A stretch of 12,520 nucleotides of DNA from Thermoleophilia bacterium. Its GTDB lineage: Bacteria; Actinomycetota; Thermoleophilia; Gaiellales; Gaiellaceae. Made by a program: the position numbers and the translations under genes. Position 1 is the first letter of the stretch; each line of letters starts with the position of its first letter. Shown piece by piece: positions 1 through 8,224 of the stretch. The stretch spans positions 1 to 12,520 of the forward strand of contig JAICYG010000072.1 in assembly GCA_025934335.1 (NCBI GenBank), written 5' to 3'. The notes below the pieces were generated by a model. That model was given only the letters and a program-made list of their open reading frames with translations. It was not told the DNA's origin and ran no database searches.

Positions 1-17
1 CAACTTTGTAACCTCGC

Positions 18-46
18 TTGACAACACCTCCGGCTGCCGCCACCCT
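18..46 (+). promoter_or_regulatory. possible promoter of the M23 peptidase gene
   Basis: A perfect TTGACA lies at 18-23. With a 17-nt spacer the -10 hexamer would be CACCCT at 41-46, which matches the consensus only at the second A and the final T. Transcription would begin near 53, giving a leader of about 38 nt that contains the SD at 79-84. The weak -10 keeps this tentative. TAACCT at 9-14 is a rival -10 whose -35 would lie outside the window. Confidence 0.25.
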
Positions 47-78
47 GGACGAACACACGTTCTCCTTCCCGAACAGCC

Positions 79-84
79 GAGGTG
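79..84 (+). promoter_or_regulatory. Shine-Dalgarno deciding the M23 peptidase start
   Basis: GAGGTG at 79-84 sits 6 nt before ATG 91. The in-frame GTG codons at 82 and 85 overlap this motif and so cannot use it, which favours ATG 91. That start also places the positively charged residues (MRR) directly before a hydrophobic signal sequence. Confidence 0.6.
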
Positions 85-90
85 GTGCCG

Positions 91-1512
91 ATGCGTCGTC
101 TTCTTCTCGTCGCGGCTGCGGCCGCGCTCCTGCTCGCGCCGATGGCCCGAGCGTGGACGTGGCCGACGAGCGGCCGCGTCCTGCAGCCCTTCACGTTCGA
201 CCCGGCGCACCCGTACGCGGTCGGGCAGCATCGCGGCATCGATATCGCCGCGGACGCCGGAGAACCGGTCCGCTCTCCCGCAACCGGCACGGTGACATTC
301 GCCGGTACGGTCCCCGGCTCGGGCTACGCCGTCACCATCACCACCGCCGACGGGCTCGCCATCACGCTCACGCACCTCGGCTCGATCGAAGTCGCCGACG
401 GCGCCGCGATCGACGAGGGCGACGAGGTGGGTGCGGTCGGCCCGAGCGGCGATGCAGAGGTCGACGGGGCGTACGTGCATCTAGGCATCCGTGTCGCCGC
501 CGAGGCGCAGGGGTACCGCGACCCGCTTGCCTACCTCCCGGCGCGGGCGGCCGCTGCGCCTCCCGTCGCGGCACCCGCGCCGGCACCCGCGCCCGTGCCC
601 GTGCCTGCACCGGTGTCGCCCCCCGCGCCGACACCCGCGCCGCCCGCTCCGGGCCCCGCGCCGGCGCCCGCCGCTTCTCCGGCCGCGTCTCCCGCCGTGC
701 TGCCGGCGGATCCATCGGCTCAGTCCGAGGCTACGCCGTCGCCTGCCGCGTCGGCGGACACGCAAGCCGGGGAGTCGGTCGCTTCGGCCACGGGAGCGTC
801 TCTCGAGACGAGCACCGCGGGCGGGGTCGCCGTTCACGGCTCAGCCGTGCGCGGAGCGAGCAAGGCCGGGCGGCCAGGCGTGAAGGGCGGCGCACCTGCA
901 CCGGCGCTCAGGGCGCAGAGGGTGCTGCACGTACCCGTTGCGCACCCGCGTCCTGTCCTGTCACCGATCGTCGAGCCCGGGGCGCGCGTCGCTCCACAGG
1001 TCGCGCACGCAGCGGTCACGCAGTCGCGGCAGGTCGCGCGCACCGGCGTTGGCGGCGAGTCGCCGGTCGCTCGGCGCGCCCATCCGTCGGTCGGTGACCG
1101 CGCGCCGACGGGCTCGTCCCGCTTCCCGCCGACTCCTGCTCCGGCACCTGAAGTTGTCCGGCGCCACGTCGCCCGGCCGGCGCGACCGAGGACCGCGACA
1201 GCGTCACGGCTTCCGCTCACCTTGCTCGCGGGGCTGGCTGTGCTCGCCCTCGTCGGCATCGCGGCTTCCGCGAAAGCCGTTCGTATGATTGGCCGTCATG
1301 GCTCGGGGCGGCAAGAAGATCTTGGTGGCGCCGGCGTGGCCCTATGCGGCGGGGTTCCGGCACCTTGGCCACGCGGCGGCCTACGTGCCGTTCGACGTCT
1401 TCGCGCGCTACCACCGGCTCAGAGGCAACGACGTGCTGGCCGTGAGCGGGACGGACGAGCATGGGACGCCGGTCATGGTCGCCGCAGACAGGGAGGGGAA
1501 GTCCTACCGTGA
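91..1512 (+). CDS. M23 (LytM-like) metallopeptidase-family protein, secreted and possibly membrane-anchored
   Basis: The frame encodes 473 residues from ATG 91. Residues 1-21 look like a signal peptide (MRRLLLV, then Ala/Leu, ending ARA). Residues 25-150 form an M23/LytM-like domain: H47-x3-D51 (HRGID) and H130 match the usual zinc ligands, and H95 matches the accessory His. The first His of the HxH motif is replaced by Tyr128 (AYVHLGIR), so hydrolytic activity is uncertain; the domain may be a binding or regulatory M23. Residues ~152-215 are Ala/Pro-rich, followed by a long low-complexity linker and one hydrophobic segment at 376-394. Beyond residue 398 the frame lies over metG and looks like shadow sequence (Arg/Gly-rich). 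A TGA sits one base out of frame at 1286-1288, so the true end may be near there. The likely role is peptidoglycan remodelling or its control outside the membrane. The N-terminal part is secure; the C-terminus is not. Confidence 0.8.
   Translation: MRRLLLVAAAAALLLAPMARAWTWPTSGRVLQPFTFDPAHPYAVGQHRGIDIAADAGEPVRSPATGTVTFAGTVPGSGYAVTITTADGLAITLTHLGSIEVADGAAIDEGDEVGAVGPSGDAEVDGAYVHLGIRVAAEAQGYRDPLAYLPARAAAAPPVAAPAPAPAPVPVPAPVSPPAPTPAPPAPGPAPAPAASPAASPAVLPADPSAQSEATPSPAASADTQAGESVASATGASLETSTAGGVAVHGSAVRGASKAGRPGVKGGAPAPALRAQRVLHVPVAHPRPVLSPIVEPGARVAPQVAHAAVTQSRQVARTGVGGESPVARRAHPSVGDRAPTGSSRFPPTPAPAPEVVRRHVARPARPRTATASRLPLTLLAGLAVLALVGIAASAKAVRMIGRHGSGRQEDLGGAGVALCGGVPAPWPRGGLRAVRRLRALPPAQRQRRAGRERDGRAWDAGHGRRRQGGEVLP
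541..720 (+). repeat. low-complexity Ala/Pro codon tract
   Basis: Imperfect repeats of GCNCCN (for example GCGCCGGCACCCGCGCCC) encode alternating Ala and Pro within the linker of the M23 protein. This is a typical flexible or wall-spanning spacer. Such tracts are prone to slippage and to sequencing or assembly error. Confidence 0.7.
1284..1298 (+). promoter_or_regulatory. candidate -10 box for leaderless metG transcript
   Basis: TATGAT at 1284-1289 is one mismatch from TATAAT and lies 8 nt before ATG 1298, so transcription would begin at or next to the start codon. There is no Shine-Dalgarno before 1298, and no convincing -35 at 16-18 nt (GCGGCT at 1261-1266). The box overlaps the end of the M23 frame. 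Confidence 0.4.
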
Positions 1513-3088
1513 GGTCGCAGACTTCTACAACCGTGCGCACCGGGACGACTTCCGCCGGCTTGGCTTCACCTACGACTGCTTCACGCGCACCACCACCCGC
1601 AACCACGAGCGCGTCACGCAGGACATCTTCAAGACGCTCTACGACCACGGTGCGATCGTCGAGCAGACGCAACTCGTCTCGTTCTCCGCGACGACCGGGC
1701 ACACGCTCCCGGACCGGTACATCGAGGGAACCTGCCCGATCTGCGGCTACCCGGAGGCTCGCGGCGACCAGTGCGACAACTGCGGCAACCAGCTCGACCC
1801 GACCGACCTGATCGACCCGCGCTCGAAGATCGACGGTTCGACTCCCGAGTTCCGGGAGACGAAGCACCTGTTTCTCGACCTGCCGCGGTTCGCCCACGAG
1901 CTGCGAGGGTGGATCCAGGGCCACGACGCGTGGCGTCCGAACGTGCGCAACTTCTCGCTGGGGCTGCTGGAGGACGTTCGCGCCCGCCCGATCACGCGTG
2001 ACCTCGACTGGGGCGTGCGGATCCCGATTCCAGGCTACGCCGAGGATCCGAACAAGCGGATCTACGTGTGGTTCGACGCGGTGATCGGTTACCTCTCGGC
2101 GAGCATCGAATGGGCTGCCGTCAGCGGCGATCCGGATGCCTGGCGGGAATGGTGGCAATCGGAGGACGCGCTGCACGCGTACTTCCAGGGCAAGGACAAC
2201 ATCGTCTTCCACACCGTCATCTGGCCGACGATCCTGCTCGGGTACGGCGGCGGCGGCGAGGTCGGCGGCCGCGGCGGGCCGCTGCATCTCCCCGACGACG
2301 TCTTCGCGACCGAGTACCTGACCGTTGAGAGCAAGCAGTTCTCCTCGAGCAGGTCGCACGGCATCCTCGTGCGCGACTTCCTCGACCGCTACGACCCCGA
2401 CCCGCTGCGGTACTACCTGATCGCCGCGAGCCCGGAGACGCAGGACGCGGACTTCACCTGGGCCGACTTCGTCCGCCGCAACAATGACGAGCTGCTCGCG
2501 AACTGGGGGAACCTCGTCAACCGCACGCTCACCAACGCGCATCGCAACTTCGGCGCGGTCCCCGAGCCTGCGGAGCTCGCGCCCGCCGACCAGGCGGTCC
2601 TCGACGGCGTCGACGGCGGCTTCGACACGGTCGCGGCTCACCTCGAAGCCGGACGGTTCCGGGCCGCGCTCGGCGAGACGATGCGCCTCGCGACGACCGT
2701 CAACCAGTACATCAGCGACCAGGCCCCGTGGGCGCTCGTCAAGAGCGACAGGGCGCGAGCAGCCACGGTGCTGTACGCCTCGCTGCGCGCCGTCGACAGC
2801 CTGAAGACGCTGTTCACACCGTTCCTGCCCTACACGTCGCAGCAGGTGCACGAGTTGCTCGGCTACGAGGGCTGGCTCGCCGGCCCGGTCGAGTTCCAGG
2901 AGGTGGACGAGGACGGCGACACGCACGAGATCCTGACCGGGGACTACGAGACCTGGGTCGGAAGCTGGGCGCCGAGCGACCTCCCGCCGGGCCAGGCGCT
3001 CCGCGAGCCGCGGCCGCTCTTCAGGAAGCTCGACGATTCGATTGTCGAGGAGGAGCTCGCGCGCATGCGCGCCGCCGACCCGGCGTGA
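1298..3088 (+). CDS. metG: methionyl-tRNA synthetase
   Basis: Class I aminoacyl-tRNA synthetase of 596 residues that charges tRNA-Met with methionine in the cytosol. The Rossmann core carries HLGH at 22-25 (the HIGH motif), followed by GTDEHG. A zinc knuckle is formed by C146-x2-C149 and C159-x2-C162. The KMSKS-type loop reads QFSSSR at 347-352, lacking both canonical lysines; I recall this form from actinobacterial MetRS, so I do not read it as a defect. The C-terminal helical anticodon-binding region includes NLVNR and QAPWALVK. The length fits a MetRS without the appended tRNA-binding domain of the E. coli enzyme. ATG 1298 is preferred over TTG 1289 because of the TATGAT box 8 nt upstream and the family-like MARGGKKILVAPAWPY start. 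The first 215 nt overlap the M23 frame. It is the first gene of the operon, and its stop overlaps the tatD start as GTGA. Confidence 0.96.
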   Translation: MARGGKKILVAPAWPYAAGFRHLGHAAAYVPFDVFARYHRLRGNDVLAVSGTDEHGTPVMVAADREGKSYREVADFYNRAHRDDFRRLGFTYDCFTRTTTRNHERVTQDIFKTLYDHGAIVEQTQLVSFSATTGHTLPDRYIEGTCPICGYPEARGDQCDNCGNQLDPTDLIDPRSKIDGSTPEFRETKHLFLDLPRFAHELRGWIQGHDAWRPNVRNFSLGLLEDVRARPITRDLDWGVRIPIPGYAEDPNKRIYVWFDAVIGYLSASIEWAAVSGDPDAWREWWQSEDALHAYFQGKDNIVFHTVIWPTILLGYGGGGEVGGRGGPLHLPDDVFATEYLTVESKQFSSSRSHGILVRDFLDRYDPDPLRYYLIAASPETQDADFTWADFVRRNNDELLANWGNLVNRTLTNAHRNFGAVPEPAELAPADQAVLDGVDGGFDTVAAHLEAGRFRAALGETMRLATTVNQYISDQAPWALVKSDRARAATVLYASLRAVDSLKTLFTPFLPYTSQQVHELLGYEGWLAGPVEFQEVDEDGDTHEILTGDYETWVGSWAPSDLPPGQALREPRPLFRKLDDSIVEEELARMRAADPA

Positions 3089-3807
3089 TCGACACGCACG
3101 CGCATCTCGGCGACGACGCGGCCGAGGTGCTCGACCGCGCCCGCGCAGCCGGCGTCACACGCGTGATCGACGTCGCGACGACGATCGACGGCGCCCGCCG
3201 AACGCTCGCGCGCGCCGAGCGCGAGCAGAACGTCTTCACGTGCCTCGGCGTGCACCCGCACGAAGCCGGCGACCCGGGCAACCTCCACGAGCTGCGAGAG
3301 CTGCTGGCGCACCCGAAGGCGGTCGCGGTCGGGGAGACGGGGCTCGACTACTTCCGTGATTACGCACCCCGCGAGGCGCAGCAGCGGTTGTTCGAGGCAG
3401 AGCTTCTGCTCGCGCGAGACACCGGCAAGCCGGTCGTGATCCACACGCGCTCCGCCGACGACGACACGCGCGCGCGGCTCGTCGCCCATGACGGCCCGGT
3501 CGTGCTGCACTGCTTCTCCTCGCCGTCGCTTCTCGAGGACGCGCTCGATCGCGGCTGGTACGTCTCGTTCGCCGGCAACGTCACCTACAAGAACGCCTAC
3601 GACCTGCGCGACTGCGCCCGCCGCGTGCCGGCCGACCGCCTACTCGCCGAGACCGACAGCCCGTACCTCGCGCCGCAGGCCGTGCGCGGAAAGCGCAACG
3701 AGCCGGCGTACGTCGCGCACACCTATGCATTCCTCTCGGAGCTGCGAGGGGAGGACGTGCACGGGCAGATCGAGGAGAACGCCGACCGCGTCTTCGGCCT
3801 GACATGA
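3085..3807 (+). CDS. tatD: TatD-family metal-dependent hydrolase (putative 3'-5' DNase)
   Basis: A 240-residue TIM-barrel metallohydrolase of the TatD/YcfH family. Members bind two metal ions, and some act as 3'-5' exonucleases on DNA or RNA in repair and degradation; the substrate here is inferred from the family. All the family motifs are visible: H5-A-H7 near the N-terminus, GVHPHE with H57 and H59, GETGLDYFRD with E84, VIHTR with H120, LHCFSSP with H142, and ETDSPYLAPQ with D191 followed by RGKRNEP. The start is GTG 3085, inside the last codons of metG (GTGA overlap). The match of VIDTHAHL to the family N-terminus supports it, as does the normal length. Translation is probably coupled to metG. 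The stop overlaps the next ATG. Confidence 0.94.
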   Translation: MIDTHAHLGDDAAEVLDRARAAGVTRVIDVATTIDGARRTLARAEREQNVFTCLGVHPHEAGDPGNLHELRELLAHPKAVAVGETGLDYFRDYAPREAQQRLFEAELLLARDTGKPVVIHTRSADDDTRARLVAHDGPVVLHCFSSPSLLEDALDRGWYVSFAGNVTYKNAYDLRDCARRVPADRLLAETDSPYLAPQAVRGKRNEPAYVAHTYAFLSELRGEDVHGQIEENADRVFGLT

Positions 3808-4562
3808 CGGTCAGTTCGCGCAGAGACCTCGGCCAGCACTTCCTGGTCGACGAGAACATCCTCCGCGTGATCGGGCGGCTCGCCGAGCTGCAGACCGATG
3901 ACGTCGTGCTCGAGATCGGGCCGGGACGCGGTGTGCTCACGCGGTTCCTCGCAGAGCGCGTGGCGCACGTGCACGCCGTCGAGATCGACCGTCGTCTCGA
4001 GAAAGACCTCGCCGGGATCGACCGGGTCACCCTCCACTGGCGCGACGCGCTCGACCTCGACGTTCGCGCGCTCGAACCCTCGCCGCGGAAGCTGGTAGCG
4101 AACCTGCCGTACAACGTCGCAACGCCGATCGTCGCCGAGAGCCTCGCCTGCGACCAGCTCGAGCTCTGGTGCGTGATGGTGCAGCGCGAGGTCGCCGACC
4201 GCTTCTTCGCGAGCCCGTCCACGAAGGCGTACGGCGCCGTGTCCGTGCTCGTCCAGCTGGCGACCGAGCGGACTGGCTTCCATCCCGTGTCGCGCGAGGT
4301 GTTTCGCCCGCGGCCGAACGTCGACTCCGCGCTCGTGGCGTTCCGGCGTACCGGCCCGGGCGCAGCCGAAGAGGTGAAGACCGTGATCGAAGCCGCGTTC
4401 GCCCATCGACGAAAGACGCTTGCGAACAGCGTCGCGCTCGCCGGCGTCACCTCGCGCGAGCGAGCGGTGGACGCGCTCGCGGCGATCGGCCGTGCAGCCA
4501 ACGTCCGGGCCGAGGCGCTCGAGCCCCGGGAGCTCGTCGAGCTCGCGGAGACGCTGCGATGA
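3804..4562 (+). CDS. rsmA: 16S rRNA (adenine1518-N6/adenine1519-N6)-dimethyltransferase
   Basis: KsgA/RsmA, 252 residues, uses S-adenosylmethionine to dimethylate two adjacent adenines in the 3'-terminal hairpin of 16S rRNA late in 30S assembly. The sequence shows RDLGQHFLVDENIL at the N-terminus, the SAM-binding EIGPGRG at 37-43, an acidic AVEID that would bind the SAM ribose, the catalytic NLPY at 100-103 followed by NVATPI, and the C-terminal FRPRPNVDSALV motif. It is slightly shorter than the E. coli protein, with no missing motif. ATG 3804 overlaps the tatD stop (ATGA), and its own stop overlaps ispE in the same way, so translation should be coupled. Loss of this enzyme in other bacteria gives kasugamycin resistance, hence the alternative name ksgA. 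Confidence 0.96.
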   Translation: MTVSSRRDLGQHFLVDENILRVIGRLAELQTDDVVLEIGPGRGVLTRFLAERVAHVHAVEIDRRLEKDLAGIDRVTLHWRDALDLDVRALEPSPRKLVANLPYNVATPIVAESLACDQLELWCVMVQREVADRFFASPSTKAYGAVSVLVQLATERTGFHPVSREVFRPRPNVDSALVAFRRTGPGAAEEVKTVIEAAFAHRRKTLANSVALAGVTSRERAVDALAAIGRAANVRAEALEPRELVELAETLR

Positions 4563-5353
4563 TCGGGCCGGCGCCGGCGAAGATCAACCTCGCTCTGGTC
4601 GTCGGAGCCGCGCGCGACGGCGGGAAGCACGAGCTGCTCACCGTGTACCAGCGCGTCGACCTCGGCGACCGAATCGAGGTGGCGCGCTCCACCGCCACAC
4701 GCGTAGACGGCTTCGACGACACGATCGTTACCCGCGCGCTCGCGCTCCTCCCGGGGGCCTGGCACGTTCGCATCGAGAAGCGCATTCCGGTCGCGGGCGG
4801 CCTTGGCGGCGGCAGCTCCGACGCCGCGACCGCCCTTCGTCTCGCAAACGCGCAGCTCGACGAGCCGCTGCCGCTCGACGCCCTTCACGCGCTCGCGGCC
4901 CAGGTCGGCGCGGACGTGCCGTTCTTCCTCCACGACGGGCCGCAGCTCGGCGCCGGTGACGGCACGGCTCTCGAGTCGCTCGACCTGCCGCAGGACTTCG
5001 CCGTGCTCCTTCTGCTGCCGAAGCGCGAGCGAAAGCTGTCGACTGCTTCCGTCTACGCGGCGTTCGACGAACGCGCCGGTGCGGTGGGATTCGAGGAGCG
5101 TGCCGGACAGTTGCGAGACGCGCTCGCCGCCGTCCGACGGCCCCGCGACCTCTCTGCGCTGCCGCCGAACGACCTCGCCCGGTCGCCGCTCGCCGAGCGC
5201 TTGCTCGAGGAGGGCGCGTTCCGCGCCGACGTCAGCGGAGCGGGGCCCGTCGTCTACGGGCTGTTCGCGCAGATCGTCGACGCGGAGCGGGCGCGGAGGC
5301 AACTCCGCAGCGAGGCCCGCGCGTGGGTCACCGCGCCTGTGTGGTACGCGTGA
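4559..5353 (+). CDS. ispE: 4-diphosphocytidyl-2-C-methyl-D-erythritol kinase
   Basis: GHMP-superfamily kinase, 264 residues, that phosphorylates CDP-methylerythritol with ATP in the MEP pathway to IPP and DMAPP. The organism therefore makes isoprenoids (quinones, undecaprenyl carrier) at least in part by this route. Visible motifs are APAKINL at 5-11 with K8 as probable active-site lysine, the glycine-rich ATP loop PVAGGLGGGSSDAAT from residue 77, GADVPFFL with D119 as probable catalytic base, and the C-terminal SGAGPVVYGLF (GHMP motif 3). ATG 4559 overlaps the rsmA stop by 4 nt, and MIGPAPAKINL fits the family N-terminus. It is the last of the four tightly coupled genes. The stop at 5351-5353 overlaps an in-frame GTG (5350) of the next gene. 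Confidence 0.95.
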   Translation: MIGPAPAKINLALVVGAARDGGKHELLTVYQRVDLGDRIEVARSTATRVDGFDDTIVTRALALLPGAWHVRIEKRIPVAGGLGGGSSDAATALRLANAQLDEPLPLDALHALAAQVGADVPFFLHDGPQLGAGDGTALESLDLPQDFAVLLLLPKRERKLSTASVYAAFDERAGAVGFEERAGQLRDALAAVRRPRDLSALPPNDLARSPLAERLLEEGAFRADVSGAGPVVYGLFAQIVDAERARRQLRSEARAWVTAPVWYA

Positions 5354-5360
5354 GCGGTGG

Positions 5361-5374
5361 TACCGTAAATTCGA
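5361..5374 (+). promoter_or_regulatory. candidate -10 box for the small membrane protein
   Basis: TACCGT at 5361-5366 fits TAnnnT and lies 7 nt before ATG 5374, consistent with a leaderless transcript. No clear -35 or Shine-Dalgarno is present. The competing view is translation from GTG 5350 coupled to ispE. Confidence 0.3.
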
Positions 5375-5733
5375 TGTTCGGGGCGCAGGCGATCGAGCAC
5401 GGATCCACGCGCGGCGGCCGCTGGCTCCGCGAGCGGCGGCTTCGCTTCACGCTCTGGATCGCTGCGATCGAGGGTCTCCTCTACCTCTTCCACGTCCTCC
5501 ACTGGTGGGCCGCGGTCGCGCTCGCGGTGATCGCGGTCGGCTTCTGGTGGTACGTCGCGCGCGGCCACCGCTCGCAGGCCGTGCGCGAAGTCGGCTGGAT
5601 CTTCGCCGTCTCGCAGCTACTCGTCCTGTGTGTGCCCGTCGCGCTCGCGATCGTGAAGGCGATCGCGATCGGCGTGATCGCGCTGCTCGCGGTCGCGGCG
5701 CTGATCTTCCTGTTCAGGGAACGCCCGAGATAA
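5374..5733 (+). CDS. small integral membrane protein of unknown function
   Basis: I do not recognise the family. From ATG 5374 the protein has 119 residues: a basic N-terminus (RGGRWLRERRLR at 14-24), then four hydrophobic segments at about 25-43, 44-62, 73-94 and 95-114, with short loops and a charged RERPR end. The second loop is positively charged (RGHRSQAVRE), and the aromatic cluster HWW at 43-45 begins helix 2. With basic N-terminus, loop and C-terminus, the positive-inside rule suggests both ends are cytoplasmic. GTG 5350 is an alternative start, giving eight more residues and a GTGA overlap with ispE like the upstream junctions. G/C-rich third positions and clean hydrophobic blocks support real coding. 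It ends 18 nt before tRNA-Gln. Confidence 0.75.
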   Translation: MFGAQAIEHGSTRGGRWLRERRLRFTLWIAAIEGLLYLFHVLHWWAAVALAVIAVGFWWYVARGHRSQAVREVGWIFAVSQLLVLCVPVALAIVKAIAIGVIALLAVAALIFLFRERPR

Positions 5734-5734
5734 C

Positions 5735-5740
5735 TACCCT
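5735..5740 (+). promoter_or_regulatory. possible -10 box upstream of tRNA-Gln
   Basis: TACCCT lies directly after the stop codon of the membrane protein and 11 nt before the tRNA 5' end. The best -35 is poor (TTCAGG at 5713-5718, 16-nt spacer). Read-through from upstream is equally possible. Confidence 0.2.
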
Positions 5741-5751
5741 TTGGCTCGCCC

Positions 5752-5822
5752 TGGGGCGTAGCCAAGTGGTAAGGCAGCGGGTTTTGGTCCCGCGATCCCA
5801 GGTTCGAATCCTGGCGCCCCAG
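5752..5822 (+). tRNA. tRNA-Gln (anticodon UUG)
   Basis: A full cloverleaf can be drawn. The acceptor stem TGGGGCG (5752-5758) pairs with CGCCCCA (5815-5821). The D stem is GCC/GGC with AAGTGGTAA as loop. The anticodon stem is GCGGG/CCCGC (5777-5781 and 5789-5793) with loop TTTTGGT, so anticodon TTG at 5784-5786. The T arm is CCAGG-TTCGAAT-CCTGG (5798-5814). The discriminator is G5822, and CCA is not encoded. A weak U1-A72 pair and G73 are usual for tRNA-Gln. The UUG anticodon reads CAA and, by wobble, CAG. The gene sits 18 nt after the membrane protein and 15 nt before glmU. Confidence 0.96.
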
Positions 5823-5837
5823 TAGTCTCCGTCGCAC

Positions 5838-7137
5838 ATGGGAAACCTCGCAGCCGTTCTGATGGCCGGCGGCCTCGGCACCAGGATGCGCTCGTCGGTG
5901 CCGAAGCACTTCCACCCGCTGCTCGGCCGGACGATGGTCGACTGGATCGTCGCGGCTGCGCGCGAGGCGGGGGCGGACCCCCTCGTCGTCGTCGCGTCGG
6001 CGGCGACACGCGACCGCTTCGACGGGGGCGACCTGCTCGTGTCCGTTCAGGAGCGGCCGCTCGGCACCGGCGACGCGGTCCGCTCGGCGCGCGACGCGCT
6101 CGCCGGGTACGAGGGCGACGTGCTCATCCTCTCGGGCGACACGCCGATGCTGACCGGCGAGCTCCTGGTCGAGCTCGTCGACGCGCACCGGCGCGACGGC
6201 GCCGACGCGACCATTCTCAGCGCCGAGCCGCCCGACCCACGCCTCTACGGCCGCATTGTCCGCAACGCCGATGGCAGCGTCGCCAGGGTCGTCGAGGGCA
6301 CGGACGCGACCGACGAGGAGCAGCGGATCCGGGAGATCAACAGCTCGATCTACGTCTTCCGCTCGCAGGCGCTCTGGCCGGCGCTCGAGCGGCTCGAGCC
6401 GAAGAACGTGCAGGGGGAGCTCTACCTGACCGACGCGATCGAGCTCGTCGTGCGCGGCGGCGGTCGGGTCCACGCGCACGTCGCGCCGGACTACCGCGAG
6501 GCCGACGGCGTCAATACGCGCGTCGAGCTCGCCCACGCCGCGGCGGTGCTGCGCGATCGCATCAACGAGCGGCACATGCTCGCGGGCGTCACGATCGTCG
6601 ACCCGCAGACGACCTGGATCGAGCCGACGGTCGAGCTCGAGCCGGACAGCGTCGTGCATCCCTTCACGATCCTGCGGGGGGCGACTCGCGTCGAGACGGG
6701 CGCGGAGGTCGGCGCGAACACCGTCGCCGTCGACGCGCACATCGGCGCCTACGCGACGATCGGTCCCTTCTGTTACCTTCGCCCCGGGACGGTTCTCGGC
6801 GAGTCGTCAAAGGCGGGCACCTTCGTGGAGATCAAGAACTCTCGCATCGGAGACCGCACGAAAGTGCCTCACCTCTCCTACATCGGCGACGCCGAGATCG
6901 GTGAAGACACCAACATCGGCGCCGGGGCGATCACGGCGAACTTCTCGCACTACCCCGGGCGGCCGAAGGGCCGAACGACGATCGGCAGCAACGTCAGGAC
7001 CGCGATCCACAATTCCTTCGTCGCTCCCGTGACGATCGGAGACGGTGCGTGGATCGGAGCCGGATCGGTGATCACAAAGGACGTCCCGGCGGACGCTCTC
7101 GCGGTCGCGCGGGCCCGCCAGGAGAACAAGGAGGGGT

Positions 7138-7163
<26 letters not shown>
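5838..7163 (+). CDS. glmU: bifunctional N-acetylglucosamine-1-phosphate uridyltransferase / glucosamine-1-phosphate N-acetyltransferase
   Basis: GlmU, 441 residues, acetylates GlcN-1-P and then transfers UMP from UTP to give UDP-GlcNAc, the precursor of peptidoglycan and other glycans. The N-terminal uridyltransferase domain has LMAGGLGTRMRSSVPK (K23 for the phosphates), PLGTGDAV, SGDTP with metal ligand D101, and GVNTRVEL. The C-terminal left-handed beta-helix (from ~250) has RPG, FVEIK, HLSY with the probable catalytic His345, and NIGAGAIT. The usual acetyl-CoA-side NYDG is replaced by NFSHYPGRPKG at 368-378, about three residues longer than the E. coli loop. It ends in the family-like NKEGYAARQR. 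There is no Shine-Dalgarno; TAGTCT at 5823-5828 is a possible -10 lying 9 nt before ATG 5838. Transcription together with tRNA-Gln is the alternative. Its last 26 nt overlap prs if prs starts at 7138. Confidence 0.95.
7128..7134 (+). promoter_or_regulatory. SD-like AAGGAGG before prs
   Basis: AAGGAGG lies only 3 nt from ATG 7138, closer than usual. It also encodes the Lys-Glu-Gly of a conserved GlmU C-terminal motif, so the match may be partly coincidental. The next candidate start, GTG 7195, has GGAG at 7182-7185 with a 9-nt spacer. Confidence 0.35.
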
Positions 7164-8190
<1,027 letters not shown>

Positions 8191-8196
<6 letters not shown>

Positions 8197-8223
8197 TCGC
8201 GGCCTCGACGGCCGCGATCAGAA
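8191..8223 (+). terminator. 14-bp hairpin overlapping the prs stop codon
   Basis: TTCTGATCGCGGCC (8191-8204) and GGCCGCGATCAGAA (8210-8223) are perfect reverse complements around the 5-nt loop TCGAC. The prs TGA (8194-8196) lies in the left arm. No U-tract follows on either strand, as is common for GC-rich actinobacterial hairpins. It could serve prs and, in the other direction, the convergent ATPase gene, or protect 3' ends. Confidence 0.6.
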
Positions 8224-8224
8224 C

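Noticed and set aside
541..720. Repetitive tract checked as CRISPR or tandem repeat array
   Set aside because: There is no fixed repeat unit or spacers; it is an Ala/Pro-coding low-complexity stretch.
2336..2353. MetRS signature loop QFSSSR lacks the KMSKS lysines
   Set aside because: I recall the same variant in actinobacterial MetRS and the rest of the enzyme is intact, so it is probably normal for the lineage.
1217..2926. Long minus-strand open frame opposite metG (569 codons)
   Set aside because: A GC-rich antisense shadow of metG with no recognisable domain; stops are rare in such frames.
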